Origin: Anaerobranca californiensis DSM 14826
GTDB lineage: Bacteria; Bacillota; Proteinivoracia; Proteinivoracales; Proteinivoracaceae
DNA: 49,768 nucleotides
Assembly: GCF_900142275.1 (NCBI RefSeq)
Contig: NZ_FRAI01000017.1
Location: 1-49,768 of the forward strand
Direction of reading: 5' to 3'
Part shown: positions 17,339-28,207 of the stretch, in pieces
How positions within the stretch are numbered: position 1 is the first letter of the stretch
How the letters are laid out: each line of letters begins with the position of its first letter
The notes under the pieces: model-generated
Seen by the model: the letters and a program-made list of their open reading frames with translations, nothing else
The model's database searches: none
Told to the model about the DNA's origin: nothing
Program-made: the position numbers and the translations under genes

Positions 17339-19532
17339 GGAAGAAAGTTATAAATTAGCGGGCTTAACAGAGGAAGAATATCAAAAAATTTTAGCAGATT
17401 TAAAGAGGGAACCTAACCCATTAGAACTTTCCATGTATGGGGTGTTGTGGTCAGAACACTGTAGTTATAAACATACAAAAAAACTGTTAAAATATTTTCC
17501 AACTGAAGGGGAAAAGGTCCTTCAAGGTCCTGGGGAAAATGCCGGGGTGTTAGATGGTGGTGATGATATCGGGATAGTTTTCAAAATTGAGAGTCATAAT
17601 CATCCTTCGGCGGTGGAGCCATATCAAGGGGCAGCAACTGGTGTAGGGGGAATTGTCCGGGATATCTTTAGTATGGGGGCAAGGCCGGTGGCACTGCTCA
17701 ATTCCTTGCGGTTCGGTTCTTTAAATAAACAAAGGAATCGCTATTTATTAACTGGAGTTGTCAAAGGGATTGGCGATTATGGCAACTGTTTAGGGATCCC
17801 TGATGTAGGGGGAGAAGTTTATTTTCACAGCTGTTATGATGAAAACCCTTTAGTTAATGCTATGTGTTTAGGTTTGGTTTCTGTCGATAAAATTAAAAAG
17901 GGTATAGCTCAAGGGATTGGGAATGTGGTAATGTTAGTCGGTGCAGCAACGGGGAGAGATGGAATTAAAGGAGCTTCCTTTGCTTCTGCCAATTTAGAGG
18001 AAGACAATGAAAATAAAAGGCCTTCAGTACAAGTTGGTGACCCCTTTATGGAAAAACTCCTTTTAGAAGCTTGTATGGAGTTGGTGGATAATCCTTATGT
18101 GGTAGGGGTACAGGATTTAGGTGCAGCAGGTTTAACTTCTTCCGCCTGTGAAATGGCAGCAAGGGGGAAATCTGGTTTAGAACTAAATTTAGACAAAGTT
18201 CATGTCAGAGAAGAAAACATGTCGGCAATGGAAATCATGCTTTCTGAATCCCAAGAAAGGATGTTATATGTCGTCAAGCCACAAGGGGTAGAAGAAGTGA
18301 AAAAAGTATTTGCTAAATGGGATTTACAGGCTAGTGAAATAGGTAAAGTTACCGATAGTGGTAAAATAGAAATTTATTACAAAGGTAAACTAGAAGGGAG
18401 TATACCTACAGAATCTATAGTTGATGGAGTGCCTTTAAGGGATCCTTTGAGGAAAAAGCCGGCGTATATTGAGGAAAAGGCTAAGGATATACCAATAAAG
18501 GAAAAGGTAAATTATAACGATGTTTTAAAAACTTTGATAGCCGATGAAAATATCTGTTCCCGGAAATGGATTTATTCCCAATATGATTACATGGTAGGCA
18601 ACAATACTATATTAAGGCCTGGGGATACAGTAGGGGCTGTTAGAATCCAGGGCACTACAAAAGCCATTGGTATGACGGTAGATTGTAATCCCCTCTACCC
18701 CTATTTAGAACCATATCATGGCGGTATGATGGTGGTTTTGGAAAGTTACCGTAACCTAGTTGCCGGGGGATTTAAGCCCCTAGGGATAACTAATTGTTTA
18801 AATTATCCAAACCCTGAAGATCCGGAAAACTACTATGTTTTAGAACAATCCATAAAGGGAATTGCCAAGGCTTGTCAAGAACTAAATACCCCTGTTACCG
18901 GCGGTAATGTCAGTTTATACAACCAAGGGGTTAATACAAAAATTTATCCTACACCGGTAATCGGGATGGTCGGTTTAATAGAGGATTATCACAGATGTGT
19001 AACAACGGCCTTTAAAGGGGAAGGGGAATTGGTCTATCTTGTAGGAGAGCTTGGGAACTCTTTAGGTGGTAGTATCTTTTATCAAAAAGTATATGGATAT
19101 GAAGGGGGAAAACTGCCAGATGTCGATTTTCAGAAGGAAAGAAATGCTGCTAAGGGAATATTAGAGTTGATTACTAGAGGATTGTTAGCTTCCGCTACCG
19201 ATATTTCCCAAGGGGGATTGGCAATAGCTTTAATTAAATCCTGTATAAAAGGGAAAGTAGGGGTTGAGGTAGAGTTAGGTACTCAAAACTTAAATTTAGA
19301 ACTATTTGCCGAAGGTGGCGGATATTTAGTTTCTGTAAAAGAAGAAAATGCTTTAAAGATAGAGGAATTTTTGACAGGGGCAGCTATTTCTTGGAAAAAA
19401 TTAGGCAAAACTCAAGGTGATGAAATAATTATCAAAAACAACAAAGAAAGGGTAATTCATTTACATTTAAAAGAAGTGGCTCCTTTGTGGGAAACTGCCT
19501 TAGAAAGGAGGGTTAGTGGTGATAGAGAATGA
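17325..19532 (+). CDS. purL: FGAM synthase catalytic subunit PurL (small type)
   Basis: At 735 residues this is the short PurL that works with PurS and PurQ to turn FGAR into FGAM. Visible motifs include [34 protein letters not shown] and the second-half repeat [15 protein letters not shown] 17325 is preferred over GTG 17316, because the GGGGTG at 17313-17318 then acts as the Shine-Dalgarno. It overlaps purF by 14 bases. Confidence 0.97.
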   Translation: MANSREESYKLAGLTEEEYQKILADLKREPNPLELSMYGVLWSEHCSYKHTKKLLKYFPTEGEKVLQGPGENAGVLDGGDDIGIVFKIESHNHPSAVEPYQGAATGVGGIVRDIFSMGARPVALLNSLRFGSLNKQRNRYLLTGVVKGIGDYGNCLGIPDVGGEVYFHSCYDENPLVNAMCLGLVSVDKIKKGIAQGIGNVVMLVGAATGRDGIKGASFASANLEEDNENKRPSVQVGDPFMEKLLLEACMELVDNPYVVGVQDLGAAGLTSSACEMAARGKSGLELNLDKVHVREENMSAMEIMLSESQERMLYVVKPQGVEEVKKVFAKWDLQASEIGKVTDSGKIEIYYKGKLEGSIPTESIVDGVPLRDPLRKKPAYIEEKAKDIPIKEKVNYNDVLKTLIADENICSRKWIYSQYDYMVGNNTILRPGDTVGAVRIQGTTKAIGMTVDCNPLYPYLEPYHGGMMVVLESYRNLVAGGFKPLGITNCLNYPNPEDPENYYVLEQSIKGIAKACQELNTPVTGGNVSLYNQGVNTKIYPTPVIGMVGLIEDYHRCVTTAFKGEGELVYLVGELGNSLGGSIFYQKVYGYEGGKLPDVDFQKERNAAKGILELITRGLLASATDISQGGLAIALIKSCIKGKVGVEVELGTQNLNLELFAEGGGYLVSVKEENALKIEEFLTGAAISWKKLGKTQGDEIIIKNNKERVIHLHLKEVAPLWETALERRVSGDRE

Positions 19533-20907
19533 TAAATTTCGGGAGGAATGTGGAATATTCGGAGTGTTTTCTAGAGAACTTGAGGTGGCTCCACTGATCT
19601 ACTACGGTTTAATTGCTTTACAACATCGGGGACAGGAAAGTGCAGGGATTGCCGTAAGTAATGGCAGGGAGATTTTGCAAAAAAAGGGGTTGGGGTTAGT
19701 AGATGAAGTTTTTAGAGGGTATAACTTAGAGGAATTAAAAGGGGCTTTAGGGATTGGCCATGTCCGTTATTCTACCTTTGGCGGCAGTTCTTTAGTTAAT
19801 GCTCAGCCATTGACCTTTAAGTGCCGACTGGGGAATTTATCTTTAGCCCATAATGGAAATTTAGTTAATGCTGGAGAAATACGGGAACAGTTGGAAGGTC
19901 AAGGTACCATTTTTCAAACGACCAATGATAGTGAAGTAATCGCCCACTTGTTAGCTAAAAGTACCACTAGTGAATTGGAAGGGGCAATAATTTCTGCTTT
20001 AAGTCAAGTAAAAGGGGCCTATTCTTTATTAATCATGACATTGGATAAACTCATAGCCATTAGAGATCCCCACGGTATCCGGCCTTTGGTGTTAGGGAAA
20101 TACCATAAATCCTATGTAGTGGCATCGGAAACCTGTGCTTTAGATACAATTGGTGCTGAGTTTATCAGGGAAATTAACCCTGGAGAAATGGTAGTTATAG
20201 ATAAAGATGGGGTTTTTAGTTCGACAATTTTTGCTGGGAAATGTAAAGGTTTTTGCTCCTTCGAATATATCTATTTTTCCCGGCCTGATAGTGAATTACA
20301 GGGAAAAAATGTCCACAGTGTAAGGAAAAATTTAGGTAAAATACTGGCGAAAAACTATCCAGTTCAAGGAGATTTAGTAACGGGGGTCCCAGATTCCAGT
20401 TTATCGGCGGCAGCAGGTTTTGCTGAAGAATTAAAGATCCCCTATGAAATGGGTTTGGTGAGAAACCGCTATATTGGCAGAACCTTTATTAAACCTAGTC
20501 AAGAATTGAGGAATATCGGAGTTAGTTTAAAATTAAATCCTGTAAAACAGTTGGTCAATGGAAAAAGGGTAGTAATGGTTGATGATTCTATAGTCCGGGG
20601 GACAACTGCTAAAAAAATAGTAAATTTATTAAGGGAGGCAGGGGCAAAGGAAGTCCATGTCCGTATTTCAGCTCCCCCAGTTCGTTTTCCCTGTCATCTG
20701 GGGATTGATACTTCTTCTAAAGGGGAATTACTGGCCAATTCCCGTGATGTAGAGAAAATGCGGGAAATTATTGGTGCCGATTCCTTAGCCTTTTTAACGG
20801 AAAAAGAGCTCCTTGAAGGGATTGGCTTTACAGATGGTCTGTGTACTGGTTGCTTTACAGGGGACTATCCAGTACAGATCAAAGGAGGGAAAAAGCTTGA
20901 AATTTAG
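19519..20907 (+). CDS. purF: Amidophosphoribosyltransferase
   Basis: PurF makes phosphoribosylamine from PRPP and glutamine, the committed step. The start is one of two tandem GTG codons (19516 or 19519); AAGGAGG at 19505-19511 fits the second better. A 10- or 11-residue propeptide precedes the catalytic Cys in EECGIFGVF, as in the B. subtilis enzyme. Cys residues in [15 protein letters not shown] and GLCTGC match the four ligands of the [4Fe-4S] cluster of the oxygen-sensitive type. [12 protein letters not shown] is the PRPP loop. Confidence 0.97.
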   Translation: MIENDKFREECGIFGVFSRELEVAPLIYYGLIALQHRGQESAGIAVSNGREILQKKGLGLVDEVFRGYNLEELKGALGIGHVRYSTFGGSSLVNAQPLTFKCRLGNLSLAHNGNLVNAGEIREQLEGQGTIFQTTNDSEVIAHLLAKSTTSELEGAIISALSQVKGAYSLLIMTLDKLIAIRDPHGIRPLVLGKYHKSYVVASETCALDTIGAEFIREINPGEMVVIDKDGVFSSTIFAGKCKGFCSFEYIYFSRPDSELQGKNVHSVRKNLGKILAKNYPVQGDLVTGVPDSSLSAAAGFAEELKIPYEMGLVRNRYIGRTFIKPSQELRNIGVSLKLNPVKQLVNGKRVVMVDDSIVRGTTAKKIVNLLREAGAKEVHVRISAPPVRFPCHLGIDTSSKGELLANSRDVEKMREIIGADSLAFLTEKELLEGIGFTDGLCTGCFTGDYPVQIKGGKKLEI

Positions 20908-21895
20908 CTACAAAAGTTCCGGTGTAGATATTCAAAAGGGCAATTCTTTAGTTCCCTTTTATAAAGGGTGTGGTGAGAGGACGAAAACAGAGGGGGTATT
21001 AGGAAGCATTGGAGGATTTGGCGGCCTGTTTAAATTACCTTTGGGATATAAAAATCCTGTACTGGTTTCTTCCACCGATGGAGTAGGGACAAAATTGGAG
21101 TTAGCTATTAAATACCGGGCCCATGAAGTTGTAGGTCGGGATTTGGTGGCTATGTGTGTTAATGATGTGATAACCTGTGGTGCTAAACCATTGTTTTTTT
21201 TAGACTACTTAGCTACAGGGAAATTAGAGGAAGATACCATTAAATCCTTCATGACAGGGGTGACAGATGCTTGTGTCATCAGTGGTTGTGCCCTATTAGG
21301 TGGAGAAACGGCAGAAATGCCTAAATTCTACCCGCCGGGGAAATACGATGTAGCAGGTTTTTGTGTAGGGGTTGTGGAAGAAGGAGAAATCATCGATGGT
21401 TCCCGCTGTCAAAGGGGGGACTTAGTTATAGGGCTTTTTTCTAATGGTATTCACTCCAACGGATTTTCTTTAGTTAGACAACTTTTAGAATTTTTTCCCC
21501 AGTTAGAAGGAGATATTGAAGATATTTTACAACCAACGGCCCTTTATACACCTATTGTCAGGAAGTTACTAGAGGCTAAAGTGAAAATCCATGGCATGGC
21601 CCACATAACCGGTGGAGGATTGATAGAAAATATCCCTAGGGTTATTCCAAAGGATTTGGATTGTATTATTCAAAAAAAGAGTTGGGAAATTCCAGAGTTG
21701 TTTTTAAAACTTCAAAGCTTAGGGGAAATTGAAGAAATAGAGATGTTTACAACATTTAATATGGGTATTGGTTATATATTGATCATTCCTCCAGAGGAAA
21801 TGGGTAAAGTCCAAGAAATTTTAGGTAAAACTCCTGTCCATTATAGAGTTATCGGTTTTCTCAGCTCTGGAAATAATAAGGTGGTTATAGAATGA
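20897..21895 (+). CDS. purM: Phosphoribosylformylglycinamidine cyclo-ligase
   Basis: PurM closes the imidazole ring to give AIR. The start is TTG 20897, giving [16 protein letters not shown], which matches the family N-terminus. AAAGGAGGG at 20881-20888 lies eight bases upstream. The open frame further upstream is out-of-frame purF sequence. At 332 residues the length is normal, with the core motif STDGVGTKLELA and GLFSNGIHSNGFSL. It overlaps purF by 11 bases and purN by an ATGA. Confidence 0.96.
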   Translation: MKFSYKSSGVDIQKGNSLVPFYKGCGERTKTEGVLGSIGGFGGLFKLPLGYKNPVLVSSTDGVGTKLELAIKYRAHEVVGRDLVAMCVNDVITCGAKPLFFLDYLATGKLEEDTIKSFMTGVTDACVISGCALLGGETAEMPKFYPPGKYDVAGFCVGVVEEGEIIDGSRCQRGDLVIGLFSNGIHSNGFSLVRQLLEFFPQLEGDIEDILQPTALYTPIVRKLLEAKVKIHGMAHITGGGLIENIPRVIPKDLDCIIQKKSWEIPELFLKLQSLGEIEEIEMFTTFNMGIGYILIIPPEEMGKVQEILGKTPVHYRVIGFLSSGNNKVVIE

Positions 21896-22548
21896 TCTTT
21901 AAAACTTCTATATTTAATGGTAATGATAAGGTTATTAGTGGCAAAAAAAGGTTAGTGGTATTGGCAAGTGGAGAAGGGACAAATTTCGGTGCCTTATTAG
22001 ATGCTCAAGATCAATATCAAGGGGAAATTGTGGCACTGGTAGTAGATCGGGAATGTAATGCAGTTAAAAGGGCAGAGAGTAAAGGAATACCTGTAATAAA
22101 AGTCCTAGCTAAAGATTGTAAAGATAAAGGGGAGTTTAATAAAAAACTTTTGCAGGAACTGGAAAACCTCAATGGCCATTACTATTTATTGGCAGGGTTT
22201 ATGCGGATTTTACCTCCAGAAATAGTCCGTAGATTTCCTAAAAGACTCATCAATATTCATCCATCTTTACTTCCCGCCTTTCCCGGTGTAGATGGAATTA
22301 AAAAGGCCTATGAATACGGTGTTAAGTACACCGGTTGTACAGTCCATTTTGTAGATGAAGGGGTGGATACCGGACCAATCATAGCCCAAAGGGTTGTTGC
22401 CATTGAGGAAGGGGATACTTTAGAAACTTTAAAGGAGAAAATTCAGCAACTAGAACATCAATTATATGTTGAAGTAGTTAAATTGTTGTGTTCCAAAAAA
22501 GTTGTAGTTAATGGAAGGAAAGTAGAATTCATTAAGGAGGATTGTTAG
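21892..22548 (+). CDS. purN: Glycinamide ribonucleotide formyltransferase
   Basis: PurN formylates GAR with 10-formyl-THF. The 218-residue protein has LASGEGTNFGALLDA, the catalytic INIHPSLLPAFPG with Asn and His, and GVDTGPIIAQ with the Asp. It has about 15 extra N-terminal residues before the usual start of the fold. ATG 21892 is coupled to the purM stop through ATGA, and AAGGTGG lies upstream. Confidence 0.96.
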   Translation: MIFKTSIFNGNDKVISGKKRLVVLASGEGTNFGALLDAQDQYQGEIVALVVDRECNAVKRAESKGIPVIKVLAKDCKDKGEFNKKLLQELENLNGHYYLLAGFMRILPPEIVRRFPKRLINIHPSLLPAFPGVDGIKKAYEYGVKYTGCTVHFVDEGVDTGPIIAQRVVAIEEGDTLETLKEKIQQLEHQLYVEVVKLLCSKKVVVNGRKVEFIKEDC

Positions 22549-22550
22549 GG

Positions 22551-24062
22551 ATGAGGGTATTGATCAGTTTATCAGATAAACAGGGGATAGAGAGTTTTGC
22601 TAAAGGGTTGGTGGAACTTGGGGCAGAATTGATTTCTACAGGGAACACCAAAAAGTATTTAGAGGAATTTGGGTTAAAGGTCACTAGTGTTTCAGAAGTG
22701 ACAAAATTTCCCGAAATATTAGAAGGGAGGGTAAAAACTTTACACCCTTTTATACATGGAGGATTATTGGCAAAAAATACCCCTGAACATAGGGGAGAAT
22801 TAGAGGGATTAGGGATAAAACCTATAGATATGGTGGTTGTCAATTTATATCCCTTTGAAGAAACAGTGGCTAAAGAAGATGTGACATTAGACTTAGCTTT
22901 AGAAAACATCGATATTGGCGGCCCTACTATGATTAGAGCAGCGGCAAAAAACTTCCAAAATGTCGTGGTACTGACAGATAAAAGGGATTACCCTAAAGTT
23001 TTACAGGAATTAAAAGAACAAGGGGAGGTATCCTTTGCTACTAGAAAAGGGTTGGCATTAAAAGCCTTTACCCATACCGCCCTTTATGATAGTGCCATAA
23101 TCAACTATCTATCTGAAGGGGAGAAATGGAATATATTATTAGAGGATAAGGAGACTTTAAGGTATGGAGAGAATCCCCACCAAAAAGGTTGGGTTTATAA
23201 ACTAGCTAATGACAATTCCCCCTCTTTACTCCGGGGAAGGCAGCTTCAAGGCAAGGAAATGTCTTATAATAACTACAATGATGGAAATGGTGCATTAGAA
23301 GCTTTACTGGAATTTTCCTCAGATAAGGCTACAGCGGTAGCAGTGAAACACTCAACTCCTTGTGGCATTGGTCAAGGGGGAAATTTAAGGGAAGCTTTTA
23401 TCAATTGTAAAGAATCAGATCCCCTCTCAATTTTTGGTGGAATTGTTGCATTAAATAGGGAAGTAGACAGGGAAACGGCAGAAGAAATGAAAGATATCTT
23501 TCTAGAAGTAATAATCGCACCTAAATTTTCCACTGAAGCTTTAGAAGTTTTAGGAAAGAAAAAAAATCTTCGGCTGTTAGAAGTAGAACTTCCTGAAACT
23601 CCCCAATTCACCCCTGTAATGAAAACTATACAAGGGGGAGTATTAGTTCAGGAATATGATGAAAAAACTATATCACTAGAGGAAATGGTTGTTGTCGCAG
23701 GGAAACCATTATCTTTAGAAGAAAAAGAACAGGCACTTTTTGCCTTTAAATGTGTTAAACACGTAAAATCCAATGCCATTGTGGTGACAAAGGATTTTAA
23801 AACTTTAGGGATTTCCGGTGGTCAAACATCTAGGATCGATGCTGCTAGACAAGCCCTTGAAAAGGCGGAAGGTAAAGGGGCAACTATTCTGGCCTCCGAT
23901 GCCTTTTTCCCCTTTGATGATGTGGTGAGATTAGCGGCAGAAAAGGGAATTAAAATTATCATCCAGCCAGGTGGTTCAATTAATGATCAGTTATCAATTA
24001 AAGCCTGTGAAGAATTAGGGATAACCATGGTATTTACTAATGTAAGGCATTTTAAACATTAG
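22551..24062 (+). CDS. purH: AICAR formyltransferase / IMP cyclohydrolase
   Basis: This bifunctional enzyme does the last two steps to IMP. The N-terminal cyclohydrolase domain (about residues 1-195) has [13 protein letters not shown] and [11 protein letters not shown]. The C-terminal transferase domain has the catalytic Lys-His in [11 protein letters not shown]. At 503 residues it is slightly shorter than most. ATG 22551 is chosen; AAGGAGG at 22534-22540 is ten bases upstream. The in-frame TTG at 22542 is too close to it. Confidence 0.97.
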   Translation: MRVLISLSDKQGIESFAKGLVELGAELISTGNTKKYLEEFGLKVTSVSEVTKFPEILEGRVKTLHPFIHGGLLAKNTPEHRGELEGLGIKPIDMVVVNLYPFEETVAKEDVTLDLALENIDIGGPTMIRAAAKNFQNVVVLTDKRDYPKVLQELKEQGEVSFATRKGLALKAFTHTALYDSAIINYLSEGEKWNILLEDKETLRYGENPHQKGWVYKLANDNSPSLLRGRQLQGKEMSYNNYNDGNGALEALLEFSSDKATAVAVKHSTPCGIGQGGNLREAFINCKESDPLSIFGGIVALNREVDRETAEEMKDIFLEVIIAPKFSTEALEVLGKKKNLRLLEVELPETPQFTPVMKTIQGGVLVQEYDEKTISLEEMVVVAGKPLSLEEKEQALFAFKCVKHVKSNAIVVTKDFKTLGISGGQTSRIDAARQALEKAEGKGATILASDAFFPFDDVVRLAAEKGIKIIIQPGGSINDQLSIKACEELGITMVFTNVRHFKH

Positions 24063-24073
24063 GGGTGATGAAT

Positions 24074-25306
24074 GTGAAGGTAATGGTAATAGGTGGTGGT
24101 GGGAGAGAGCATGCCATCATCGATAAACTCTTGGAAAGTCCAAAGGTTCAAAGGGTATTTTGGGCAGATACTAAAGTAAAAAAAGTACCGGATAAAGTAG
24201 AGATGGCAATAATAGATAATTTAGATTTTCCTTCTTTAGCCAATTTTGCTAAAGAAAAGGGTGTTGACTTTACAATAGTTGGTCCAGAACTTCCTTTGAC
24301 AGCGGGAATTGTCGACTACTTCCAGGGGAGAAATCTTTTGATCTTTGGACCAGATAAAAGGGGAGCTATGTTGGAAGGAAGCAAAACCTTTGCTAAAGAA
24401 CTTATGATAAAGCACGGTGTTCCTACTGCCAAATACATTGAAATAAAAGGATTGGCCCATGGCCAGGAAATCATCGAAAAGTGGGGTGTTCCAATAGTTT
24501 TTAAACTCGATGGCTTAGCTGGTGGGAAAGGGGTAATTATACCTAAAACACCAGAAGAAGCTATAGTGGAACTAGAACAACTTATAAAAAATAATCCTCA
24601 GCAAAAAATCTTTGCTGAGGAATTCTTAGAAGGGGAAGAAATATCTTATATGGTACTGGTCAGTAAAAATTCCTTTGTTCCTTTAGTCTCTTCTAGGGAT
24701 TATAAGCGGGTATATGATGGCAATAAAGGGCCGAATACCGGGGGGATGGGTTCTATTGCCTATAAAGATCTGATTACTCCAACTGATAAGGAATTGATAG
24801 AAAGGGAAATTATTCAGAAGACTTTACAGGGTTTAGAACAAGAGGGAATCCAATTTACAGGAATTTTATATGCAGGCTTGATGATGACTAAAGATGGGCC
24901 TAAGGTATTAGAATTTAACACAAGGTTTGGTGATCCCGAGAGCCAATCAATTTTACAGTTACTTGATGAAGATTTGGCTGAACTTTTATATGGTGCTTGT
25001 TTAAGTAAATTACCAAAAGTTTTATCCTTTAAAGATAAAGTGGCTTTAACTGTTGTTTTGGCCTCTAATGGTTATCCTGGCAATTTCAATACTGGATATG
25101 AAATTCAAGGGATAGAGGAGGTTAGTTGTAAAGTTTTTCAAGCTGGAGTGGAATATTCACAAGGGAAGCTTTTAACAGCAGGGGGGAGAGTCCTTAATTT
25201 GACAACGGTAAATGAAGATGTTGATAAATGTCGCGATGTTATTTACAAAGAGGAACAAAAAGTTACATTTCTCGGGAAATATTTTAGAAAAGATATCGGA
25301 CTATAG
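24074..25306 (+). CDS. purD: Phosphoribosylamine-glycine ligase
   Basis: PurD is the ATP-grasp enzyme that joins glycine to phosphoribosylamine. The start is set at GTG 24074, giving MKVMVIGGGGREHAI, which matches the family; ATG 24068 is also in frame, but the AGGGGTG site touches it. The 410-residue protein has FKLDGLAGGKGVIIP and the metal-binding EFNTRFGDPES. It is the last gene of the pur operon, and its stop abuts the stop of the opposing nucleotidase gene. Confidence 0.97.
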   Translation: MKVMVIGGGGREHAIIDKLLESPKVQRVFWADTKVKKVPDKVEMAIIDNLDFPSLANFAKEKGVDFTIVGPELPLTAGIVDYFQGRNLLIFGPDKRGAMLEGSKTFAKELMIKHGVPTAKYIEIKGLAHGQEIIEKWGVPIVFKLDGLAGGKGVIIPKTPEEAIVELEQLIKNNPQQKIFAEEFLEGEEISYMVLVSKNSFVPLVSSRDYKRVYDGNKGPNTGGMGSIAYKDLITPTDKELIEREIIQKTLQGLEQEGIQFTGILYAGLMMTKDGPKVLEFNTRFGDPESQSILQLLDEDLAELLYGACLSKLPKVLSFKDKVALTVVLASNGYPGNFNTGYEIQGIEEVSCKVFQAGVEYSQGKLLTAGGRVLNLTTVNEDVDKCRDVIYKEEQKVTFLGKYFRKDIGL

Positions 25307-27280
25307 TTAACTTATTTTGGCTAGTTTTCTCCTAGCCTTTATTTTTTTAACTAATGTAATAATTATTCCGATCATTATAGCAATAAACAGTATTGGCCAA
25401 AGGATTAGAGGTATAGTCCATTTTACTATTAACCTTTGGGGCTCAGTTGTATTATAATATTCAGGGATTCTTGGATTGCCTTGGGAATCTTTAGGTTGAT
25501 TTTTAGCATATTCCACTACAGCTTCCCAAACCTTTAATTCTTTGCCATTACGGTAAATAATGGTATCATCGACTTCGACGGGATTGCCATTTTTATCTTT
25601 AAGAATAATTTCTAAGCTAGGGAGCATTTTTCCCGCTAGGGGAAGGAACTGGGCAATATAGTAATCTGTCACTACATGGTATAACCTTTCATCTCCTTTA
25701 TTAAGGGGGACGAAATAGCTGTCATCTTTGTTATTTTGCACTCCTTCACCGATATATTTTTCAGCAGAAAGGACAGCTCTAGTACTTGGGATGGGAAGAT
25801 TGATGAAAGGAATAGTTGCAATAACAGAACGTTTGGGATTGTATACCATTCTTAAACCTGACATTTGTAAAAAGTAGATATCTCCCATCAGTTGTTGTAA
25901 AAGGGCTCCCACCTCTAAAACCCTTCTTACTTCTTCACCTGTCAAATAAACAGAAACTATTGGGTATCCCGCTTCTCCGTCAAGGCCGGAACCTAAACCT
26001 ACTAGTGTTGCCAGATCATAAAATGTTATCTGACCTTTAGAGTAGGGCATAGAACCAGGGACTAAAGCACCCCTTATGACCCCATTGGCTTGGAAAGCGA
26101 AATCTACCCTTTCTCCAGTAACTTCTGAAGAGATAATCCTCATGGCATCGGTGATGAAGTTGCCGAAGGGAGATTCTCTAAGTTCCGGTTTGTTATTTAA
26201 AGGAAAATCTGAATATACAACAACCTCAGCTATGTCAGTAAACCGCTGCTCAGTAAGGTTACTAATGTAACTGTTGAGATAGGCGGTATATTCGGCGACT
26301 TTACTTAAAATATAGGGGTCTTCTCCTATTTGGTGGTTTAGAGGGATGAGGGAACTATTCCTAAGCCTCACTTCTCCCCTTTGGGTATTGTAAGCAACTT
26401 CAACTTTTCCTAAGTAGTTTAGATAGGCTCCAGTGGAAAAAATCAAAGTATTATTTACTTTTACCGGCTGGTAAAGGGGAGTGTGACAATGACCGGTTAT
26501 TATAATATCTATGCCGTCAACTTGAGTGGCTAAGAATTTATCTTCTTCAACACCGGTATGATTTACAGCAATAATTACGTCAACTCCAGCTCCTTTTAAT
26601 TTTTCTACAGCTTTTTTAGCAGCTTCTATTTGGTCGGTAAATTCCACCGGCTTGGCTAGGGGAGCTACTTCATCGGCTTCAACTCCCATTAAACCGAAGA
26701 AGCCTACTTTTAAACCATTTTCTAAAGTTTTTATGTGGACATCTTTAATTCCTATATCATTTAAGGGGTGGCCGGAGGGTGGTAATGTATTGGTAGCTAC
26801 TATGGCGGTACTATTTTGACTTTCAGGATATCCCGCCAATTTAAAGTACTGGGCTAAAATATCAGGACCGTAGTCGTATTCGTGGTTGCCGATGGTAATA
26901 ACATCATATCCTAACTCAATCATCAAAGAAATTTCCGGTGCTTTATTATCTAAAATTAGCCAAGAGTAAGGGGAGCCACCGATATAATCTCCAGCAGAAA
27001 CTAATAAAACCGGCTCCTTTGTTTTAGCCTTTTCTTCCCTGATGGATTTTACTGCACTAGCTAGACGGGCAAAACCACCAAGGGATGGATTGTCGAGATG
27101 GGGATGGTAATCCACTAAAGGGGACGGGATAAGGGCGGAGTGTTCATCATTGGTATGTAAAATGGTAAAATACAGTTCAGTGTTTTGGGCATAAAGGTTT
27201 TGAGAAGGAATAAATGTAATGGTGAAACTAACAAGTAGCAAAATAATGGTGAACAAAGAAAAGATTTTTTTAGAAACCAC
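25307..27280 (-). CDS. Secreted, membrane-anchored 5'-nucleotidase / metallophosphoesterase
   Basis: This 657-residue protein has a Lys-rich start and a hydrophobic signal (about residues 7-31). A metallophosphoesterase domain follows, with FTILHTNDEHSALIP, GDYIGGSPYS, GNHEYDYG and GHCHTP. The 5'-nucleotidase C-terminal domain (about 340-590) comes next, then a membrane helix at about 617-643 and a basic tail. UshA-type enzymes remove phosphate from extracellular nucleotides. Its position against the pur operon suggests a salvage role. Substrate specificity cannot be read from sequence. Confidence 0.87.
   Translation of the reverse strand: MVSKKIFSLFTIILLLVSFTITFIPSQNLYAQNTELYFTILHTNDEHSALIPSPLVDYHPHLDNPSLGGFARLASAVKSIREEKAKTKEPVLLVSAGDYIGGSPYSWLILDNKAPEISLMIELGYDVITIGNHEYDYGPDILAQYFKLAGYPESQNSTAIVATNTLPPSGHPLNDIGIKDVHIKTLENGLKVGFFGLMGVEADEVAPLAKPVEFTDQIEAAKKAVEKLKGAGVDVIIAVNHTGVEEDKFLATQVDGIDIIITGHCHTPLYQPVKVNNTLIFSTGAYLNYLGKVEVAYNTQRGEVRLRNSSLIPLNHQIGEDPYILSKVAEYTAYLNSYISNLTEQRFTDIAEVVVYSDFPLNNKPELRESPFGNFITDAMRIISSEVTGERVDFAFQANGVIRGALVPGSMPYSKGQITFYDLATLVGLGSGLDGEAGYPIVSVYLTGEEVRRVLEVGALLQQLMGDIYFLQMSGLRMVYNPKRSVIATIPFINLPIPSTRAVLSAEKYIGEGVQNNKDDSYFVPLNKGDERLYHVVTDYYIAQFLPLAGKMLPSLEIILKDKNGNPVEVDDTIIYRNGKELKVWEAVVEYAKNQPKDSQGNPRIPEYYNTTEPQRLIVKWTIPLILWPILFIAIMIGIIITLVKKIKARRKLAKIS
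25319..25349 (+). terminator. pur operon terminator inside the opposing gene
   Basis: GGCTAG (25319-25324), a 7-base loop and CTAGCC (25332-25337) are followed by TTTATTTTTTT. It lies wholly within the last dozen or so codons of the minus-strand nucleotidase gene. The T-run exists only in the plus direction. Confidence 0.82.
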
Positions 27281-27332
27281 ATTAAAACCTCCAATCGGAA
27301 CATTTTGAAAGAACGCAATATTCTTTATTCTA

Positions 27333-27399
27333 ATTATACCATGAATATAACATAATTACGATAAATTTTTTTATTGCGACCTTTTTATTATGATATAAT
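27333..27399. promoter_or_regulatory. Divergent extended -10 elements between the nucleotidase gene and the gene at 27448
   Basis: On the minus strand TGGTATAAT (27341-27333) lies about 55 bases before the nucleotidase start. On the plus strand TGATATAAT (27391-27399) lies about 50 bases before the small gene. Both have the TGn extension but weak -35 matches. Confidence 0.45.
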
Positions 27400-27447
27400 A
27401 TTATTAGCCTTTTATTTTAACACAAGGAATTCCAAGGAGTGGGAAAG

Positions 27448-27765
27448 ATGAATTTGATTGAAGGAAATGAAGAGTTATTAGAGGATATTTTACCATTTTT
27501 AGAAGGAATGTCATTAAGTAATTTTGAGGAAATAAAAAACAGGCTTTTAGAAAAAGCCCGTTGGGGAAGTATGAGGATAGTTATTATGATAGAAGAAGAT
27601 GAAATAAAAGGATTGGGAATTGCCACCGTCAGTAATCTTAACATCGGCAATGTAGAATTTGTTTACTCTAAAGTGGAGGACTTATATAATAAAATAGAGG
27701 ATAGACTGTTATTATGGTTAAAATGGTTAAAAGTTAAAGATATAACCTTTCACCCTCTTTTTTAG
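27448..27765 (+). CDS. Small acidic protein of unknown function
   Basis: I do not recognise this 105-residue protein. It begins MNLIEGNEELLEDILPFLE and is rich in Glu, Leu and Ile. A middle block, MRIVIMIEEDEIKGLGIATV, looks like two adjacent beta strands of an N-acetyltransferase-like or similar alpha/beta fold, but no family motif is clear. ATG 27448 follows AAGGAG at 27434-27439; the upstream in-frame GTG overlaps that site. It converges with the marR gene, whose stop lies ten bases beyond its own. Confidence 0.65.
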   Translation: MNLIEGNEELLEDILPFLEGMSLSNFEEIKNRLLEKARWGSMRIVIMIEEDEIKGLGIATVSNLNIGNVEFVYSKVEDLYNKIEDRLLLWLKWLKVKDITFHPLF

Positions 27766-27775
27766 AAAATTCACA

Positions 27776-28207
27776 TTAAAGTTTTGCAAAGATTTTTTCT
27801 AAAGTCTCTAGGGAACTTATTAGTTCCTTTTTTTCTTTTTCCGATAAAATTTTTAAATCATTTCTTAACCCTTCAATTTTTTCTTCGATTAGAGTTTTTA
27901 CGAAATGCTCACCTTTAGGAGTTAGTTTAAAAAAGGTTAATCTCCTGTCTGTTTTTGTATAAATTCTCTCTACCCAGCCGTCTTCCACTAATTTGTTTAG
28001 CATAATACTTAAACTAGAACTTGATACATTAAGTTCGGCACTTAGTCCTCCTAAAGTAATATGGGGATTTTTTTTAAGGATGATCAAAGTTTTAAACTGT
28101 GTTTCCGTTAATGGGCATTGGGGCGGAAGGACAAACTTTTTTTTAGCAAATTTTTTGGTTTTTATGAGAAAATGAAAAAGTTGTTGGGCTAGTTCTTTAT
28201 CTGGCAT
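27776..28207 (-). CDS. MarR-family transcriptional regulator
   Basis: The 143-residue protein has the winged-helix block FKTLIILKKNPHITLGGLSA, the recognition segment NVSSSSLSIMLNKLVEDGWV and the wing ERIYTKTDRRLTFFKLT, the standard MarR pattern. It follows the MATE gene with an 11-base overlap. It probably represses that operon through the palindrome at 29624-29656. The inducing ligand is unknown. Confidence 0.9.
   Translation of the reverse strand: MPDKELAQQLFHFLIKTKKFAKKKFVLPPQCPLTETQFKTLIILKKNPHITLGGLSAELNVSSSSLSIMLNKLVEDGWVERIYTKTDRRLTFFKLTPKGEHFVKTLIEEKIEGLRNDLKILSEKEKKELISSLETLEKIFAKL

Noticed and set aside
22532-22909. 125-codon minus-strand frame opposite purH
   Set aside because: It is a reverse-frame shadow of purH in a low-GC gene; no ribosome site.
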